From NCBI RefSeq assembly GCF_018802765.1, contig NZ_CP069163.1, positions 3,110,311 to 3,174,310 on the forward strand: a stretch of 64,000 bases of DNA, in the 5' to 3' direction. The DNA is from Paludibacterium sp. B53371. Lineage in GTDB: Bacteria; Pseudomonadota; Gammaproteobacteria; Burkholderiales; Chromobacteriaceae. Made by a program: the position numbers and the translations under genes. Below, piece after piece: positions 18,379 through 26,756 of the stretch. The stretch's first letter is position 1, and every line of letters starts with the position of its first letter. The notes below the pieces were generated by a model. The model made no database searches and was not told the DNA's origin. It worked only from the letters and a program-made list of their open reading frames with translations.

Positions 18379-18876
18379 ATGAAAAGTTCATTCCAGCAAG
18401 TTGAGCAAGCCATCGATGCCGTCGGTCAACGACTGCCCGGCGCCTCCTCGCGTCAGGAGGTTTTGCTCAATCGTTTGTTCTGCCACGTTACGGCCCGGCT
18501 TTCCGGTCACCTCAACGAGGCCCTGCGCCCCTATGGCATCAACGATACGATCTGGATTGCACTGATAGCGCTGTACTCCCGTCCCAGCCAGATGCTCTAC
18601 CCGTCGGAAATCAGCGATGCATTGGATTTTTCCCGCACCAATGCCACCCGTGTTTCGGACGAGATGGTGCGCCACGGCTGGGTCGAACGAGAAGTCTGCG
18701 CCGAAGATCGCCGCAAGGTTCGCCTGAAGCTGACGGCGGCTGGCGAACAGTTTGTCGAGAGCATGATCCCGGTCACCCGTCATCACATGCAGTCGCAATG
18801 GCAAGACTTCAGCCAGGACGAAAAGGATCAGCTCGAAACCTTGATGCGAAAGCTGTTATCCAGCCTCGGCGGATAA
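18379..18876 (+). CDS. MarR-family repressor, EmrR/MprA type
   Basis: 165-aa winged-helix regulator closely patterned on E. coli EmrR: the N-terminus MKSSFQQVEQ matches EmrR's MDSSF-type start, GINDTIWIALIALYS aligns with the dimer region, and LDFSRTNATRVSDEMVRHGWVERE is the recognition helix and wing. It probably represses the following efflux operon and itself until a drug or phenolic ligand binds. The start codon at 18379 lies only seven bases after the end of the -10 box, so the mRNA is likely leaderless or nearly so; an in-frame GTG at 18361 would lie upstream of the transcription start. Confidence 0.9.
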   Translation: MKSSFQQVEQAIDAVGQRLPGASSRQEVLLNRLFCHVTARLSGHLNEALRPYGINDTIWIALIALYSRPSQMLYPSEISDALDFSRTNATRVSDEMVRHGWVEREVCAEDRRKVRLKLTAAGEQFVESMIPVTRHHMQSQWQDFSQDEKDQLETLMRKLLSSLGG

Positions 18877-18887
18877 TGCATTTTGCA

Positions 18888-18916
18888 TTTACTCTAATAG
18901 TAACCATGGTTATTAT
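18888..18916 (+). promoter_or_regulatory. Efflux operon promoter with MarR operator
   Basis: TTTACT (18888-18893), a 17-base spacer and TATTAT (18911-18916). The operator ATAGTAACCATGGTTATTAT (18897-18916) covers spacer and -10, contains the perfect 12-bp palindrome TAACCATGGTTA, and matches the operator before marR at 17 of 20 positions. Confidence 0.8.
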
Positions 18917-18955
18917 CATGAGACTAATTATTAGAAAACCAATGGAGACCCAACG

Positions 18956-20374
18956 GTGAATCGACACCCATGGCAGCAGGGGCTTAGCCTGCTGGTTCTG
19001 ACCTCGATGCTGAGCGGCTGCGCCAGCTTCGGGCCGGAACACACACCGTCCACCACCCTGACGACACAGCAATTGGCCTTGTCGCAAGAACCCGGCCAGG
19101 GTCCGCAAGCGGGTTGGTGGCATGATTTGCACGATGCCCGGCTGGACCAACTGATTGAACAGGCGCTGGCTCAGTCGCCATCCATGAAGCTGGCCGCCGA
19201 TCGTCTGGGCGAAGCCCGTGCTGCGGTTGGCCTGAGCGAGAGTACGCTCGGCCCGCAAGTTGACGCACATGCATCGCGTGACCGTCAGCTCTACTCGGCC
19301 AACGGCCTGTTCCCGCCACCGGTAGGCGGCAGCTACTTCAACGCCTACACGCTGTCGCTCAATGCCGCCTGGGAGCTGGACTTCTGGGGCAAAAACCGCG
19401 CCCGCACCAATGCAGCACTCGGCCAGGCCCGTGCAGCGGCCTATGAAATGCAGCAGGCACAGCTGACCCTGACCAATGCGGTCATCGGTCAATACACTGC
19501 CCTGCAACGCGAGTTCGACCAGCTGCGCATCAACCGCGCCCGTCTGCAACTGGCCCAGACCCGACTGCAACTGATGCGTGCCCGCGTCAATGCCGGTCTG
19601 ATGAGTGCCGACAACCTGCACATGGTTGAGCAAAGCATGGCCGGCCTGCAGGCTCAGAATGCCGGGATTTCCGCCGAGATCCAGCGCACGCGCCATGCCC
19701 TGGCCGCGCTGACCGGTCAGGGCCCGACGGCGCTGGATCAGTTCACGCCGACCGAGCTGGGCAACACCCCGGCCATGAACGAGGCACGACTGACCACCGA
19801 TCTGCTGGGCCGCCGCCCCGACATCGCCAGCCAGCGCGAAACCGTCACCTCAATGGAAGAAAACGTCAAAGTTGCCGAGCGTCAGTTCTACCCGGACATC
19901 AGCATCAGCGGTCTGATTGGTCTGAACTCGCTGGAATACAGCACGCTGTTCGAGCGCAGCTCGAAAATCGTCGACTTCCAGCCGGCCATCTCGCTGCCGA
20001 TCTTCCACTCCGGCCAGCTGCGCGCCAATCTGCGCATCGAACAATCGCGCTATGACCAGGCTGTTGACCGCTACAACCAGACTGTACTCAATGGTCTGAA
20101 GGATGCGGCTGATGCCTTGACCAATGCCAAACAGGCCAACGCACAACTGGCGGATGCCCAGCGAGGTTTCAGCGCCAGCCGCAAACTGGCGGCCGCCATG
20201 CAGCTGCGCATGAACGCCGGCATGGCCGGCAAGCTGGAAGTACTCGACAGTCAGGACAACCTGCTGGTGCAGGAAGGGACGCATCTGGAAGCGCAAGCCG
20301 CCGCCAGACTGGCCTGGGCCAACCTGAACACCGCCATGGGCGGCGGCATGACCGCCTCCCCCGCTACCCGCTAA
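18956..20374 (+). CDS. Outer membrane efflux factor (NodT/OprM-type lipoprotein)
   Basis: TolC-like channel protein of 472 aa that lets the EmrAB-type pump expel drugs across both membranes. It has a lipoprotein signal with lipobox LSGC (residue 22), two OEP repeats, and the family motifs WWHDLHDARLDQLIEQAL, LGRRPDIASQRE and AWELDFWGKNRART. The GTG start at 18956 has GGAG nine bases upstream and gives the expected signal peptide. First gene of the operon, 13 bases before the membrane-fusion gene. Confidence 0.92.
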   Translation: MNRHPWQQGLSLLVLTSMLSGCASFGPEHTPSTTLTTQQLALSQEPGQGPQAGWWHDLHDARLDQLIEQALAQSPSMKLAADRLGEARAAVGLSESTLGPQVDAHASRDRQLYSANGLFPPPVGGSYFNAYTLSLNAAWELDFWGKNRARTNAALGQARAAAYEMQQAQLTLTNAVIGQYTALQREFDQLRINRARLQLAQTRLQLMRARVNAGLMSADNLHMVEQSMAGLQAQNAGISAEIQRTRHALAALTGQGPTALDQFTPTELGNTPAMNEARLTTDLLGRRPDIASQRETVTSMEENVKVAERQFYPDISISGLIGLNSLEYSTLFERSSKIVDFQPAISLPIFHSGQLRANLRIEQSRYDQAVDRYNQTVLNGLKDAADALTNAKQANAQLADAQRGFSASRKLAAAMQLRMNAGMAGKLEVLDSQDNLLVQEGTHLEAQAAARLAWANLNTAMGGGMTASPATR

Positions 20375-20387
20375 GGATTGAATCAAG

Positions 20388-21533
20388 ATGGATGCACAAC
20401 AGAAAAAAGCCCAGAGTCGCAAGCGTAACCTGATCATCGCCAGCGGTGTGTTTGCCGCCGTCGCCATTGTCTATGGCGTGTACTGGGGCACCGTATTGCG
20501 CTTTGAAGAAAGCACCGATGACGCGTACGTCTCCGGCCACATGATGCAATTGACACCGGAAATCGGTGGCACTGTCGTCAAGATCAGCAGCGAAGATACT
20601 GACCGTGTCGAGGCCGGCCAGACCGTGGTTCAGCTGGATGTCAATGATGCCCAGATCAACTTCGACAAGGCGCGTCAGGCCTTCATCCAGGCGGTACGTG
20701 AGACACGCCAGCTGATGACCAGCTCGCGCCAGCTCGAAGCACAGATCGCCGCTCGCAAAACCGATCTGGCCCGCGCTCAGGAAGACCTGAAGCGCCGCCA
20801 GATGCTGGCCGGCACCGAGGCCATCTCCCAGGAAGAACTGTCGCATGCCCGTGACGCTGTCGCCGCTGCCCAGGCCGCCCTGGATGCCAGCATCGAACAA
20901 CATCAAGGCACCAACGACCTGCTGGGCAATGACCGTATCGAACAGCAACCGCGCGTTCAGGCCGCCGCCAATACCCTGCGCGAAGCCTGGCTGGCGCTGC
21001 ACCGCACCCAGGTGAAGGCACCGGTGGCCGGTTTCATCGCCCGCCGCAATGTACAACTGGGTCAGCGTGTTGCCGCCGGCTCGCCGCTGATGGCCATCGT
21101 GCCGCTGGAAAATGTCTGGGTCGATGCCAACTTCAAGGAAGTGCAGCTGGACAAAATCCGCATCGGGCAACAGGTGGAACTGACCTCTGACCTGTATGGC
21201 AGCCGCTTCACCTATCACGGCAAGGTGGCCGGCCTGTCGGCCGGTACCGGTAGCGCCTTCTCCCTGTTGCCGGCACAGAACGCCACCGGCAACTGGATCA
21301 AGGTGGTACAGCGTGTTCCGGTGCGTATTGCCCTGGACCCGAAGGAACTGCGCGAGCATCCGCTGCGTGTCGGCCTGTCGATGAACGTCGAAGTCTCGAC
21401 ACGCGATCAGTCTGGCCCGGTCCTGCCGGAAACGCCGGCGACCACCTCGCCGCAGGAAACCCGCGTCCTGACCCCGGATCTCAAGCAGGCTGATGCGCTG
21501 ATCAAGCAACTGCTTGCAGCCAACGCCCAGTAA
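20388..21533 (+). CDS. emrA: EmrA-type periplasmic adaptor (HlyD family)
   Basis: 381-aa membrane-fusion protein linking the inner-membrane pump to the outer-membrane channel. One N-terminal helix (IIASGVFAAVAIVYGVYWG, about 17-35), the STDDAYVSGH lipoyl half-motif, a long coiled-coil hairpin (about 85-205) and the second lipoyl half (TQVKAPVAGFIARRNVQLGQ). It ends with a Pro/Thr-rich tail after the beta-barrel. EmrA/FarA-like by sequence pattern; drug specificity cannot be read. Confidence 0.92.
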   Translation: MDAQQKKAQSRKRNLIIASGVFAAVAIVYGVYWGTVLRFEESTDDAYVSGHMMQLTPEIGGTVVKISSEDTDRVEAGQTVVQLDVNDAQINFDKARQAFIQAVRETRQLMTSSRQLEAQIAARKTDLARAQEDLKRRQMLAGTEAISQEELSHARDAVAAAQAALDASIEQHQGTNDLLGNDRIEQQPRVQAAANTLREAWLALHRTQVKAPVAGFIARRNVQLGQRVAAGSPLMAIVPLENVWVDANFKEVQLDKIRIGQQVELTSDLYGSRFTYHGKVAGLSAGTGSAFSLLPAQNATGNWIKVVQRVPVRIALDPKELREHPLRVGLSMNVEVSTRDQSGPVLPETPATTSPQETRVLTPDLKQADALIKQLLAANAQ

Positions 21534-21542
21534 GGAACGGCA

Positions 21543-23078
21543 ATGCCGAACCCACCACTGCACGGTGCGCGCCTGTTCTGGATTACGCTGGCCATGTCGC
21601 TGGCCACATTCATGCAGGTGCTGGACACCACGATTGCCAACGTGGCACTGCCGACCATTTCCGGCAACCTCGGCGCGGCGACCTCCCAGGGAACCTGGGT
21701 AATCACCTCATTCGGGGTGGCCAACGCCATCTCGATCCCGCTGACCGGCTGGCTGGCCAAGCGCTTCGGCGAGGTCAAGCTGTTCCTGGCCTCGACCACG
21801 CTGTTCGTGATCGCCTCCTGGCTGTGCGGCATTTCCGTCAGCCTGAACATGCTGATCTTCTTCCGCGTGCTGCAAGGCGCGGTGGCAGGGCCGATGATTC
21901 CGCTGTCACAAAGCCTGCTGCTGGCCTGCTACCCCAACGAGAAGAAGGGCATGGCGCTTGCACTGTGGTCCATGACCGTCATCGTGGCACCGATCTTCGG
22001 CCCGATTCTCGGCGGCGTGATCAGCGACAACTGGCACTGGGGATGGATCTTCTTCATCAACATTCCGGTCGGCGCCTTTGCCATCTGGGTATCGTGGAAA
22101 CAGCTGCATGACCGGGAAACCCCGACCATCAACCTGCCCATCGACCGTGTCGGCCTGATGCTGCTGGCGGTTGGTGTGGGCAGCCTGCAGGTGATGCTGG
22201 ATCAGGGCAAGGAACTGGACTGGTTCAACTCCACCGAGATCGTGATTCTCGCCGTGGTCGCCGTGGTGGCACTGACCTTTCTGGTGATCTGGGAGCTGAC
22301 CGATGATCATCCGATTGTCGATCTGTCGCTGTTCAAGTCACGCAACTTCACGGTGGGCGTGACCGGCGTCTCGGTGGGCTACCTGATCTACTTCGGCACC
22401 ATCGTGCTGTTGCCGCTGGTACTGCAGACCCAGCTGGGCTACACCGCCACCTGGGCCGGCCTCGCCGCCGCCCCGATCGGCATCCTGCCGGTGATCCTGT
22501 CGCCCGTGATCGGCAAAAACGCCCATCGCGTCGACATGCGGGCCCTGGTGACACTGAGCTTCCTGGTCTATGCAGGCTGCTTCTTCTGGCGCAGTACTTT
22601 CGCCCCCAACATGGACTTCGGCTACGTGGTATGGCCACAGTTTGTCCAGGGGATTGGCGTGGCCTGCTTCTTCATGCCGCTGACCACCATTTCGCTGGCG
22701 GGATTGAGACCAGACCAGATTGCCAGCGCATCCAGCCTGTCCAACTTCATGCGCGTACTGGCCGGCAGTATTGGCGCCTCGATCACCACCACCATGTGGG
22801 ATCGTCGCGAGGCCACCCACCACGAGATTCTCACCCAGCACATCAGCGTGTTTGACCAGACCGCCAACCAGTGGTTTGGCTGGCTGGGCAATCTCGGGCT
22901 TTCCAGCCAGCAGCAGGCGGCCATGACGGCACAGGAAACCACCCGGCAAGGCTATCTGCTCGGCTCGAATGAAGTGTTCTGGTTCTCCGGCTGGCTGTTC
23001 ATTGCACTGACGGTGGTGGTGTGGTTTGCCAAACCGCCGTTCAAGCCCGGCAGTGCTGACAGCAGCGGCGCACATTGA
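21543..23078 (+). CDS. emrB: EmrB/FarB-type drug:H+ antiporter (DHA2, 14 helices)
   Basis: 511-aa major-facilitator pump of the DHA2 family with 14 hydrophobic segments. Motif D1 appears as ATFMQVLDTTIANVALPTI, motif C as APIFGPILGGVISDNWHW, followed by GWIFFINIPVG. Together with the preceding adaptor and outer-membrane factor it forms a tripartite exporter of hydrophobic compounds or fatty acids. It begins nine bases after emrA. Regulation by the upstream MarR protein is inferred from shared operators. Confidence 0.93.
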   Translation: MPNPPLHGARLFWITLAMSLATFMQVLDTTIANVALPTISGNLGAATSQGTWVITSFGVANAISIPLTGWLAKRFGEVKLFLASTTLFVIASWLCGISVSLNMLIFFRVLQGAVAGPMIPLSQSLLLACYPNEKKGMALALWSMTVIVAPIFGPILGGVISDNWHWGWIFFINIPVGAFAIWVSWKQLHDRETPTINLPIDRVGLMLLAVGVGSLQVMLDQGKELDWFNSTEIVILAVVAVVALTFLVIWELTDDHPIVDLSLFKSRNFTVGVTGVSVGYLIYFGTIVLLPLVLQTQLGYTATWAGLAAAPIGILPVILSPVIGKNAHRVDMRALVTLSFLVYAGCFFWRSTFAPNMDFGYVVWPQFVQGIGVACFFMPLTTISLAGLRPDQIASASSLSNFMRVLAGSIGASITTTMWDRREATHHEILTQHISVFDQTANQWFGWLGNLGLSSQQQAAMTAQETTRQGYLLGSNEVFWFSGWLFIALTVVVWFAKPPFKPGSADSSGAH

Positions 23079-23119
23079 TTGATTGAGTCATCGACCATCG
23101 AGAGAGAGATGACTACCTT

Positions 23120-23150
23120 CGGCAGGGGTTTTCCCCTGCCGCTTTTTTTT
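23120..23150 (+). terminator. Terminator of efflux operon
   Basis: CGGCAGGGG / CCCCTGCCG with a TTTT loop, then a C and eight T (23143-23150). The T run overlaps the TAA of the convergent DUF1835-like gene. Confidence 0.92.
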
Positions 23151-23937
23151 ATCCGGCCTGGACGATGGCCTGCTGCCACTGCGCCAGATTGCCTTGCAAC
23201 AGCCGCAAACGCCCATCGGCCAGCAAGCAGCTGACTCGCCACAAACAAAATGTATCCGACCGGCCGGTTTCAGCCATGGCCTGGCCGAGCAGCCGCGGCA
23301 AGGGCCGGGCAGCGGCACCGGCCAGGGAGACCAGGTAGTCGTCATGACAGCTCAGCGGGCGCTCCTGCAGACTCCCCGCCAGCCAGTCACGCACACCCCG
23401 GCCAGCCTCCCGCCACTCCCCCCACTCACGAGCGCGCACCTGGCGCTCTTCGGCGGCAATCAGACGGCGCCGAGTCGGTAGTGCCGCCCAGCCCGCATCC
23501 CCCAGCATGGCGAGCGCCAGCGGTTCGGCCCCCGTTTCGCCGACACAGACCTCGCTGACAGGCACCGGCGAGGCCTGCAGCCAATGATGCACGCGGAGAT
23601 TCATGAGCCATTCGCTGGCATGCGTGCCATGCCAGATCACCACCTCTCCGGCCTCATGCGCCAGCGCAGACAGCCGCTGGCCATCGCGTTGCAGCTCGCA
23701 CTGCCAATCGATGTCCAGCGGCGATACGGCAAACAGGTTTTGCCAGAAGGCCACCCGCGCTTGCGGCGATGACTGATCGATGTCGGCCAGCGGCCCGATG
23801 GCCAGATCATCTACCAGGGCCAACACCCGCTCTTCTCCTACCAGGGCCCGGACCCGCAGCTCGGCGTCCCCGGCCGGGCAGACATGACAGATTCCACGCA
23901 TGTTGCGCACGCTCCACTTGATATTGAAAATCAGCAT
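23149..23937 (-). CDS. DUF1835/DUF3658-like protein
   Basis: 262-aa soluble protein of unknown function. The N-terminal third resembles DUF1835 (CHVCPAGDAELRVRALVGEERVLALVDDLAIGPL, read in parts, then RVAFWQNLF) and the C-terminal part resembles DUF3658 (PLSCHDDYLVSLAG and DTFCLWRVSCLLADGRLRLL). I chose ATG 23937 (GGGGAG nine bases upstream); a later ATG at 23901 with GGAG is also possible. The frame continues upstream into the pilin gene without a better start. Just downstream of the minor pilin cluster on the same strand, but a functional tie is not evident. Confidence 0.7.
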   Translation of the reverse strand: MLIFNIKWSVRNMRGICHVCPAGDAELRVRALVGEERVLALVDDLAIGPLADIDQSSPQARVAFWQNLFAVSPLDIDWQCELQRDGQRLSALAHEAGEVVIWHGTHASEWLMNLRVHHWLQASPVPVSEVCVGETGAEPLALAMLGDAGWAALPTRRRLIAAEERQVRAREWGEWREAGRGVRDWLAGSLQERPLSCHDDYLVSLAGAAARPLPRLLGQAMAETGRSDTFCLWRVSCLLADGRLRLLQGNLAQWQQAIVQAG

Positions 23938-23980
23938 ACAGCCAGTCTCCCCGGATGCCATCAGCGCATTCCGGAAACAC

Positions 23981-24409
23981 TCAGCGCGGCTGACAGTCCT
24001 CTGACTGAGCCCCCGCCACCGGCCGGCAGACCACAATCAACCCATCCTGATCCATCGCCAGAAACTCATCCCCCAGCCAGAAGTAGCGAGGACGGGCAAT
24101 CAGGCGATAGCGCCCGGGAATCTCTTCCTGCCGGGCCCCGAAATCCAGATAGTAATAGCGCAAATGTCGCTCGGGCAGCCGTGCCCAGGTCGATCCCTCC
24201 CGCGCAAGACCATAGCGTTGATGACGAACATACAACTGCTCCAGATAACGAGCGCTCTGCATCATCGCCAGCCGCGCTTCTGCCTGCCCGACACGAATCA
24301 CCTGCGCACGCCAGACCCCCATGGCGGAGCCGGCCAACACCAGCATCAAGGCAAGCACCAGCAGCAACTCCACCAGGCTCATGCCGCGCTGATGCCCATG
24401 GCACACCAT
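23981..24409 (-). CDS. Type IV pilin-like protein (PilE/PilX-like minor pilin)
   Basis: 142-aa prepilin with a type III signal: leader MVCHGHQRG cut before Met, then SLVELLLVLALMLVLAG, with the conserved Glu at position 5. After the helix comes a short globular domain (RYLEQLYVRHQRYG) typical of PilE-like minor pilins that close the fimT-pilV-pilW-pilX cluster (Neisseria pilX position). The two Cys near the end (VVCRPVAGAQSEDCQPR) form the expected C-terminal disulfide loop. The start overlaps the stop of the upstream fusion gene as TGATG, so translation is coupled. Confidence 0.82.
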   Translation of the reverse strand: MVCHGHQRGMSLVELLLVLALMLVLAGSAMGVWRAQVIRVGQAEARLAMMQSARYLEQLYVRHQRYGLAREGSTWARLPERHLRYYYLDFGARQEEIPGRYRLIARPRYFWLGDEFLAMDQDGLIVVCRPVAGAQSEDCQPR

Positions 24410-25743
24410 CACAGACGGCGCCAGCTCAACCGCTCGCCGGCCCCCTGTGCCACATAGTAGCTCTGCAGTGTGGTGCTGCTGCGGCTGTTGTGCCCCCAGG
24501 CGCGTACCGTGATGCGGAACAGGCCGCCGCGAAACTCTGCATCGAGCAACTCGACCAGGTAGCAGGGCGAGGGGCGGATCGGCCCGATACGCGGGTCGGC
24601 AGGACAATACGACGTCTCCTGCCGCGTGCCGGCGAACCAGACCGGTAACGAGACAGAGCGGCATGCCTGCCGGTTGCAAGGGGCCAGAAAGGGCTGCCCC
24701 TGTCCCAACAGCCGGGGATGGGTGAGAGAGGGATGGCGACGTTGCCATGCCGGCTGAAGTGTCGTGCCCGGTTGCGCCGGCAGGCACAGCCCCTTGCGCC
24801 ATTCAAGCGCACTCGTCGCAAACTGGCACCCCTCCCGAAACCAGCCCTGATAGCCGGGCAACCTTGCCAGACCATGTACCTGCTGCTCGGCCACCTGCAG
24901 GCCATACTCGGCCAGATACAGACTTTGCAGCCAATGCCGCTGCTGGTTGATCTGACGCCCTTCGTCGAGCAGCAGCCGCTGCACACTGCCCAGCAGCAGC
25001 AATCCGGCCAGCATCAGCACCATCACCAGCAACATCGCCATACCGCGCTGCCGCGACGCCACAACCAAAGGCCAGACGGGCTGACTGGCATCAGCCGGCA
25101 AAAGTTTCAGTTGCCACATGTTCTGATCCTGCCGGAACGAGAAGCCGCGCAGGGGCAGCAGTGGCTGCTGCTCATCCCGCCACAGCATGCCGTCCCGCAG
25201 GCGATAGCGCCGCTCCACCAGCGGCATCAGCATCAGAGATGGCACGTGATGCCCCCCCGAACCGCTCAGCGGCACGCGCCGCCCCGGCAGCAAAGCCAGC
25301 CGCACCAGCAGCCCCCGGGTCTGCACGCTGAAATCCCGTCCTTCCTGCAAGCGATCCAGCCGGGTACAACTGGCCAACAGCAGGGTGGGCAAGCCACCAG
25401 CGGGAACATGCTGCTCATTGAGCATGAGGTGCTGCAGCTGACCACTTTCGTGATCCACTTCAAGATGCCAGATCGGCCAGGCCGGCCCGCCCCAGGCAAG
25501 AGACAATTCGTCACCCGTCTGCCCGGGAGGGGCCATTTGCCAACAGCCTGCCTGGCCATGCTGCTGCAGATCCTGAGCTAATTCAGCCAGCAGAATGCGC
25601 ATCGCCTGATGCTCGGCCACCGGTTGCTGCAGTTGACGGACCGCTTGTCGCACGCTCTGGTAGCGGGTCAGCGCCAGCATGATGCAGCTGCTGCCGAGCA
25701 GCATGGCCAGCAGCAGCGCCGGCAGGCTAAACCCGCGCATCAT
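24409..25743 (-). CDS. PilW-PilX fused minor pilin
   Basis: 444-aa protein joining two minor pilins that are normally separate. Residues 1-220 are PilW-like (MMRGFSLPALLLAMLLG leader and helix, then PAWPIWHLEVDHESGQLQ). At about residue 233 a second prepilin-like leader appears (RQRGMAMLLVMVLMLAGLLLLG), followed by a PilX-like domain (YLAEYGLQVAEQQV). No stop or frameshift separates them. Both leaders lack Glu at position 5. The start overlaps the pilV stop as ATGATG and the end overlaps the next pilin. A second helix in mid-protein would put the PilX part on the wrong membrane side, so internal initiation (a GTG sits just before RQRGMA) or later cleavage may be needed. Confidence 0.75.
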   Translation of the reverse strand: MMRGFSLPALLLAMLLGSSCIMLALTRYQSVRQAVRQLQQPVAEHQAMRILLAELAQDLQQHGQAGCWQMAPPGQTGDELSLAWGGPAWPIWHLEVDHESGQLQHLMLNEQHVPAGGLPTLLLASCTRLDRLQEGRDFSVQTRGLLVRLALLPGRRVPLSGSGGHHVPSLMLMPLVERRYRLRDGMLWRDEQQPLLPLRGFSFRQDQNMWQLKLLPADASQPVWPLVVASRQRGMAMLLVMVLMLAGLLLLGSVQRLLLDEGRQINQQRHWLQSLYLAEYGLQVAEQQVHGLARLPGYQGWFREGCQFATSALEWRKGLCLPAQPGTTLQPAWQRRHPSLTHPRLLGQGQPFLAPCNRQACRSVSLPVWFAGTRQETSYCPADPRIGPIRPSPCYLVELLDAEFRGGLFRITVRAWGHNSRSSTTLQSYYVAQGAGERLSWRRL

Positions 25744-26150
25744 GGCATCGGCACCGGCAGCAGCCATCTGGCCGAAAACGGAATGTGCTGCGGCACCTTC
25801 TGCTGATGGGGCCTGGGCGATGGACGCAAGGTAGCAAACCCCAGGTCGAGATGCGCGGCCCCATCGCCGCCGCCCCGGTGCTTCATGACTTCCGCATAAA
25901 ACTCAACACAATCCGGAGACCATGCCGGTGCCAGCGGCCGCTTGCCCTGACTGGAGAAATCTGTCCTTGTCGCCTGCAGCAGGCGCTCGGCCACATTGTG
26001 TGCACACCAATGCACACGAGTCAGCCGCGCATGATCAGCCATCGCATGGCGCGTCTGCTGCAGCACCGGTCCGGCAGCGGTGAGCCCCACAGCCAGCGCC
26101 CACATGGCCAATATACTGTCGAGCAAGGCCATCCCCTGATCTCGTCTCAT
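25740..26150 (-). CDS. pilV: PilV-like minor pilin
   Basis: 136-aa prepilin-like protein: leader MRRDQG, cleavage before MALLDSILAMWALAVGLTAAG. Position 5 is Asp instead of Glu, conservative but unusual. The order after fimT and before pilW matches pilV (Neisseria pilI). The globular part is short. It begins six bases after the fimT stop and overlaps the next gene by four bases. It probably helps form the priming complex at the pilus tip. Confidence 0.75.
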   Translation of the reverse strand: MRRDQGMALLDSILAMWALAVGLTAAGPVLQQTRHAMADHARLTRVHWCAHNVAERLLQATRTDFSSQGKRPLAPAWSPDCVEFYAEVMKHRGGGDGAAHLDLGFATLRPSPRPHQQKVPQHIPFSARWLLPVPMP

Positions 26151-26156
26151 CGGCCG

Positions 26157-26735
26157 CTACCTCGCGCAAGACTGGCCGGGAAGCCATTGCGGCAACCCCA
26201 GCCCGCTCGTCACCATGATCATCTGGGAGCCTGCGCTGCGCGGGTCACTCAGCTGCAGGCAGGGCTGCCCGCCCTGATAGCGGCCTGTCGGCTGCACGCT
26301 CACCATCTGTTGATGCCCGCTGAGCCGGATACCCGCCAATACCTGCCCGTCCCGCAGATCCTCCCTGGCATCGTATTGCCCCAGCAGTGCAGGTCGCTGC
26401 CTGTCCAGACTGCCCGCCGACGGCCAGTCCGCAAACACCAGCAGTCCATCACGCAGGGTTTCTGCTTCCCCCTCTGCCCCATGCTGAGCGCGGCAGCTGT
26501 TGAGCCGGCTGTTGCGGCGCATCAGCAAGGCACAGACATGCACCGGCTGGTTGCTGTAGAGCGCCTCGCTGCGCGCCAGCCCCAACACACTCCAGACATG
26601 CAGCGCACTGGCCTCCAGCCTGACCTGCCCGGACAACCGCGCCAGAACCTGCCCCGCCATCGCATACATGGCCGACATCAAAGCCATGACCAGCAACATC
26701 TCGATCAGGGTCACCCCGCGACAATACCTCGCCAT
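26157..26735 (-). CDS. fimT: FimT/GspH-family minor pseudopilin
   Basis: 192-aa prepilin: leader MARYCRG, then VTLIEMLLVMALMSAMYAMAG with canonical Glu5, followed by LGLARSEALYSNQPVHVC, the FimT/GspH signature. FimT-type pilins can bind DNA during natural uptake in some species; this is not inferable here. ATG 26735 has GGGAG six bases upstream and gives a short leader; an earlier GTG (26756) is less likely. First gene of the pilin operon (fimT, pilV, pilWX, pilE-like). Confidence 0.82.
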   Translation of the reverse strand: MARYCRGVTLIEMLLVMALMSAMYAMAGQVLARLSGQVRLEASALHVWSVLGLARSEALYSNQPVHVCALLMRRNSRLNSCRAQHGAEGEAETLRDGLLVFADWPSAGSLDRQRPALLGQYDAREDLRDGQVLAGIRLSGHQQMVSVQPTGRYQGGQPCLQLSDPRSAGSQMIMVTSGLGLPQWLPGQSCAR

Positions 26736-26756
26736 CACACGCTCCCGACAATGCAC

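Noticed and set aside
25060-25100. TGATG in the PilW-PilX joint as a lost stop/start overlap
   Set aside because: Both the TGA and the ATG are out of the main frame in different directions, so two indels would be needed. The fused frame itself is clean.
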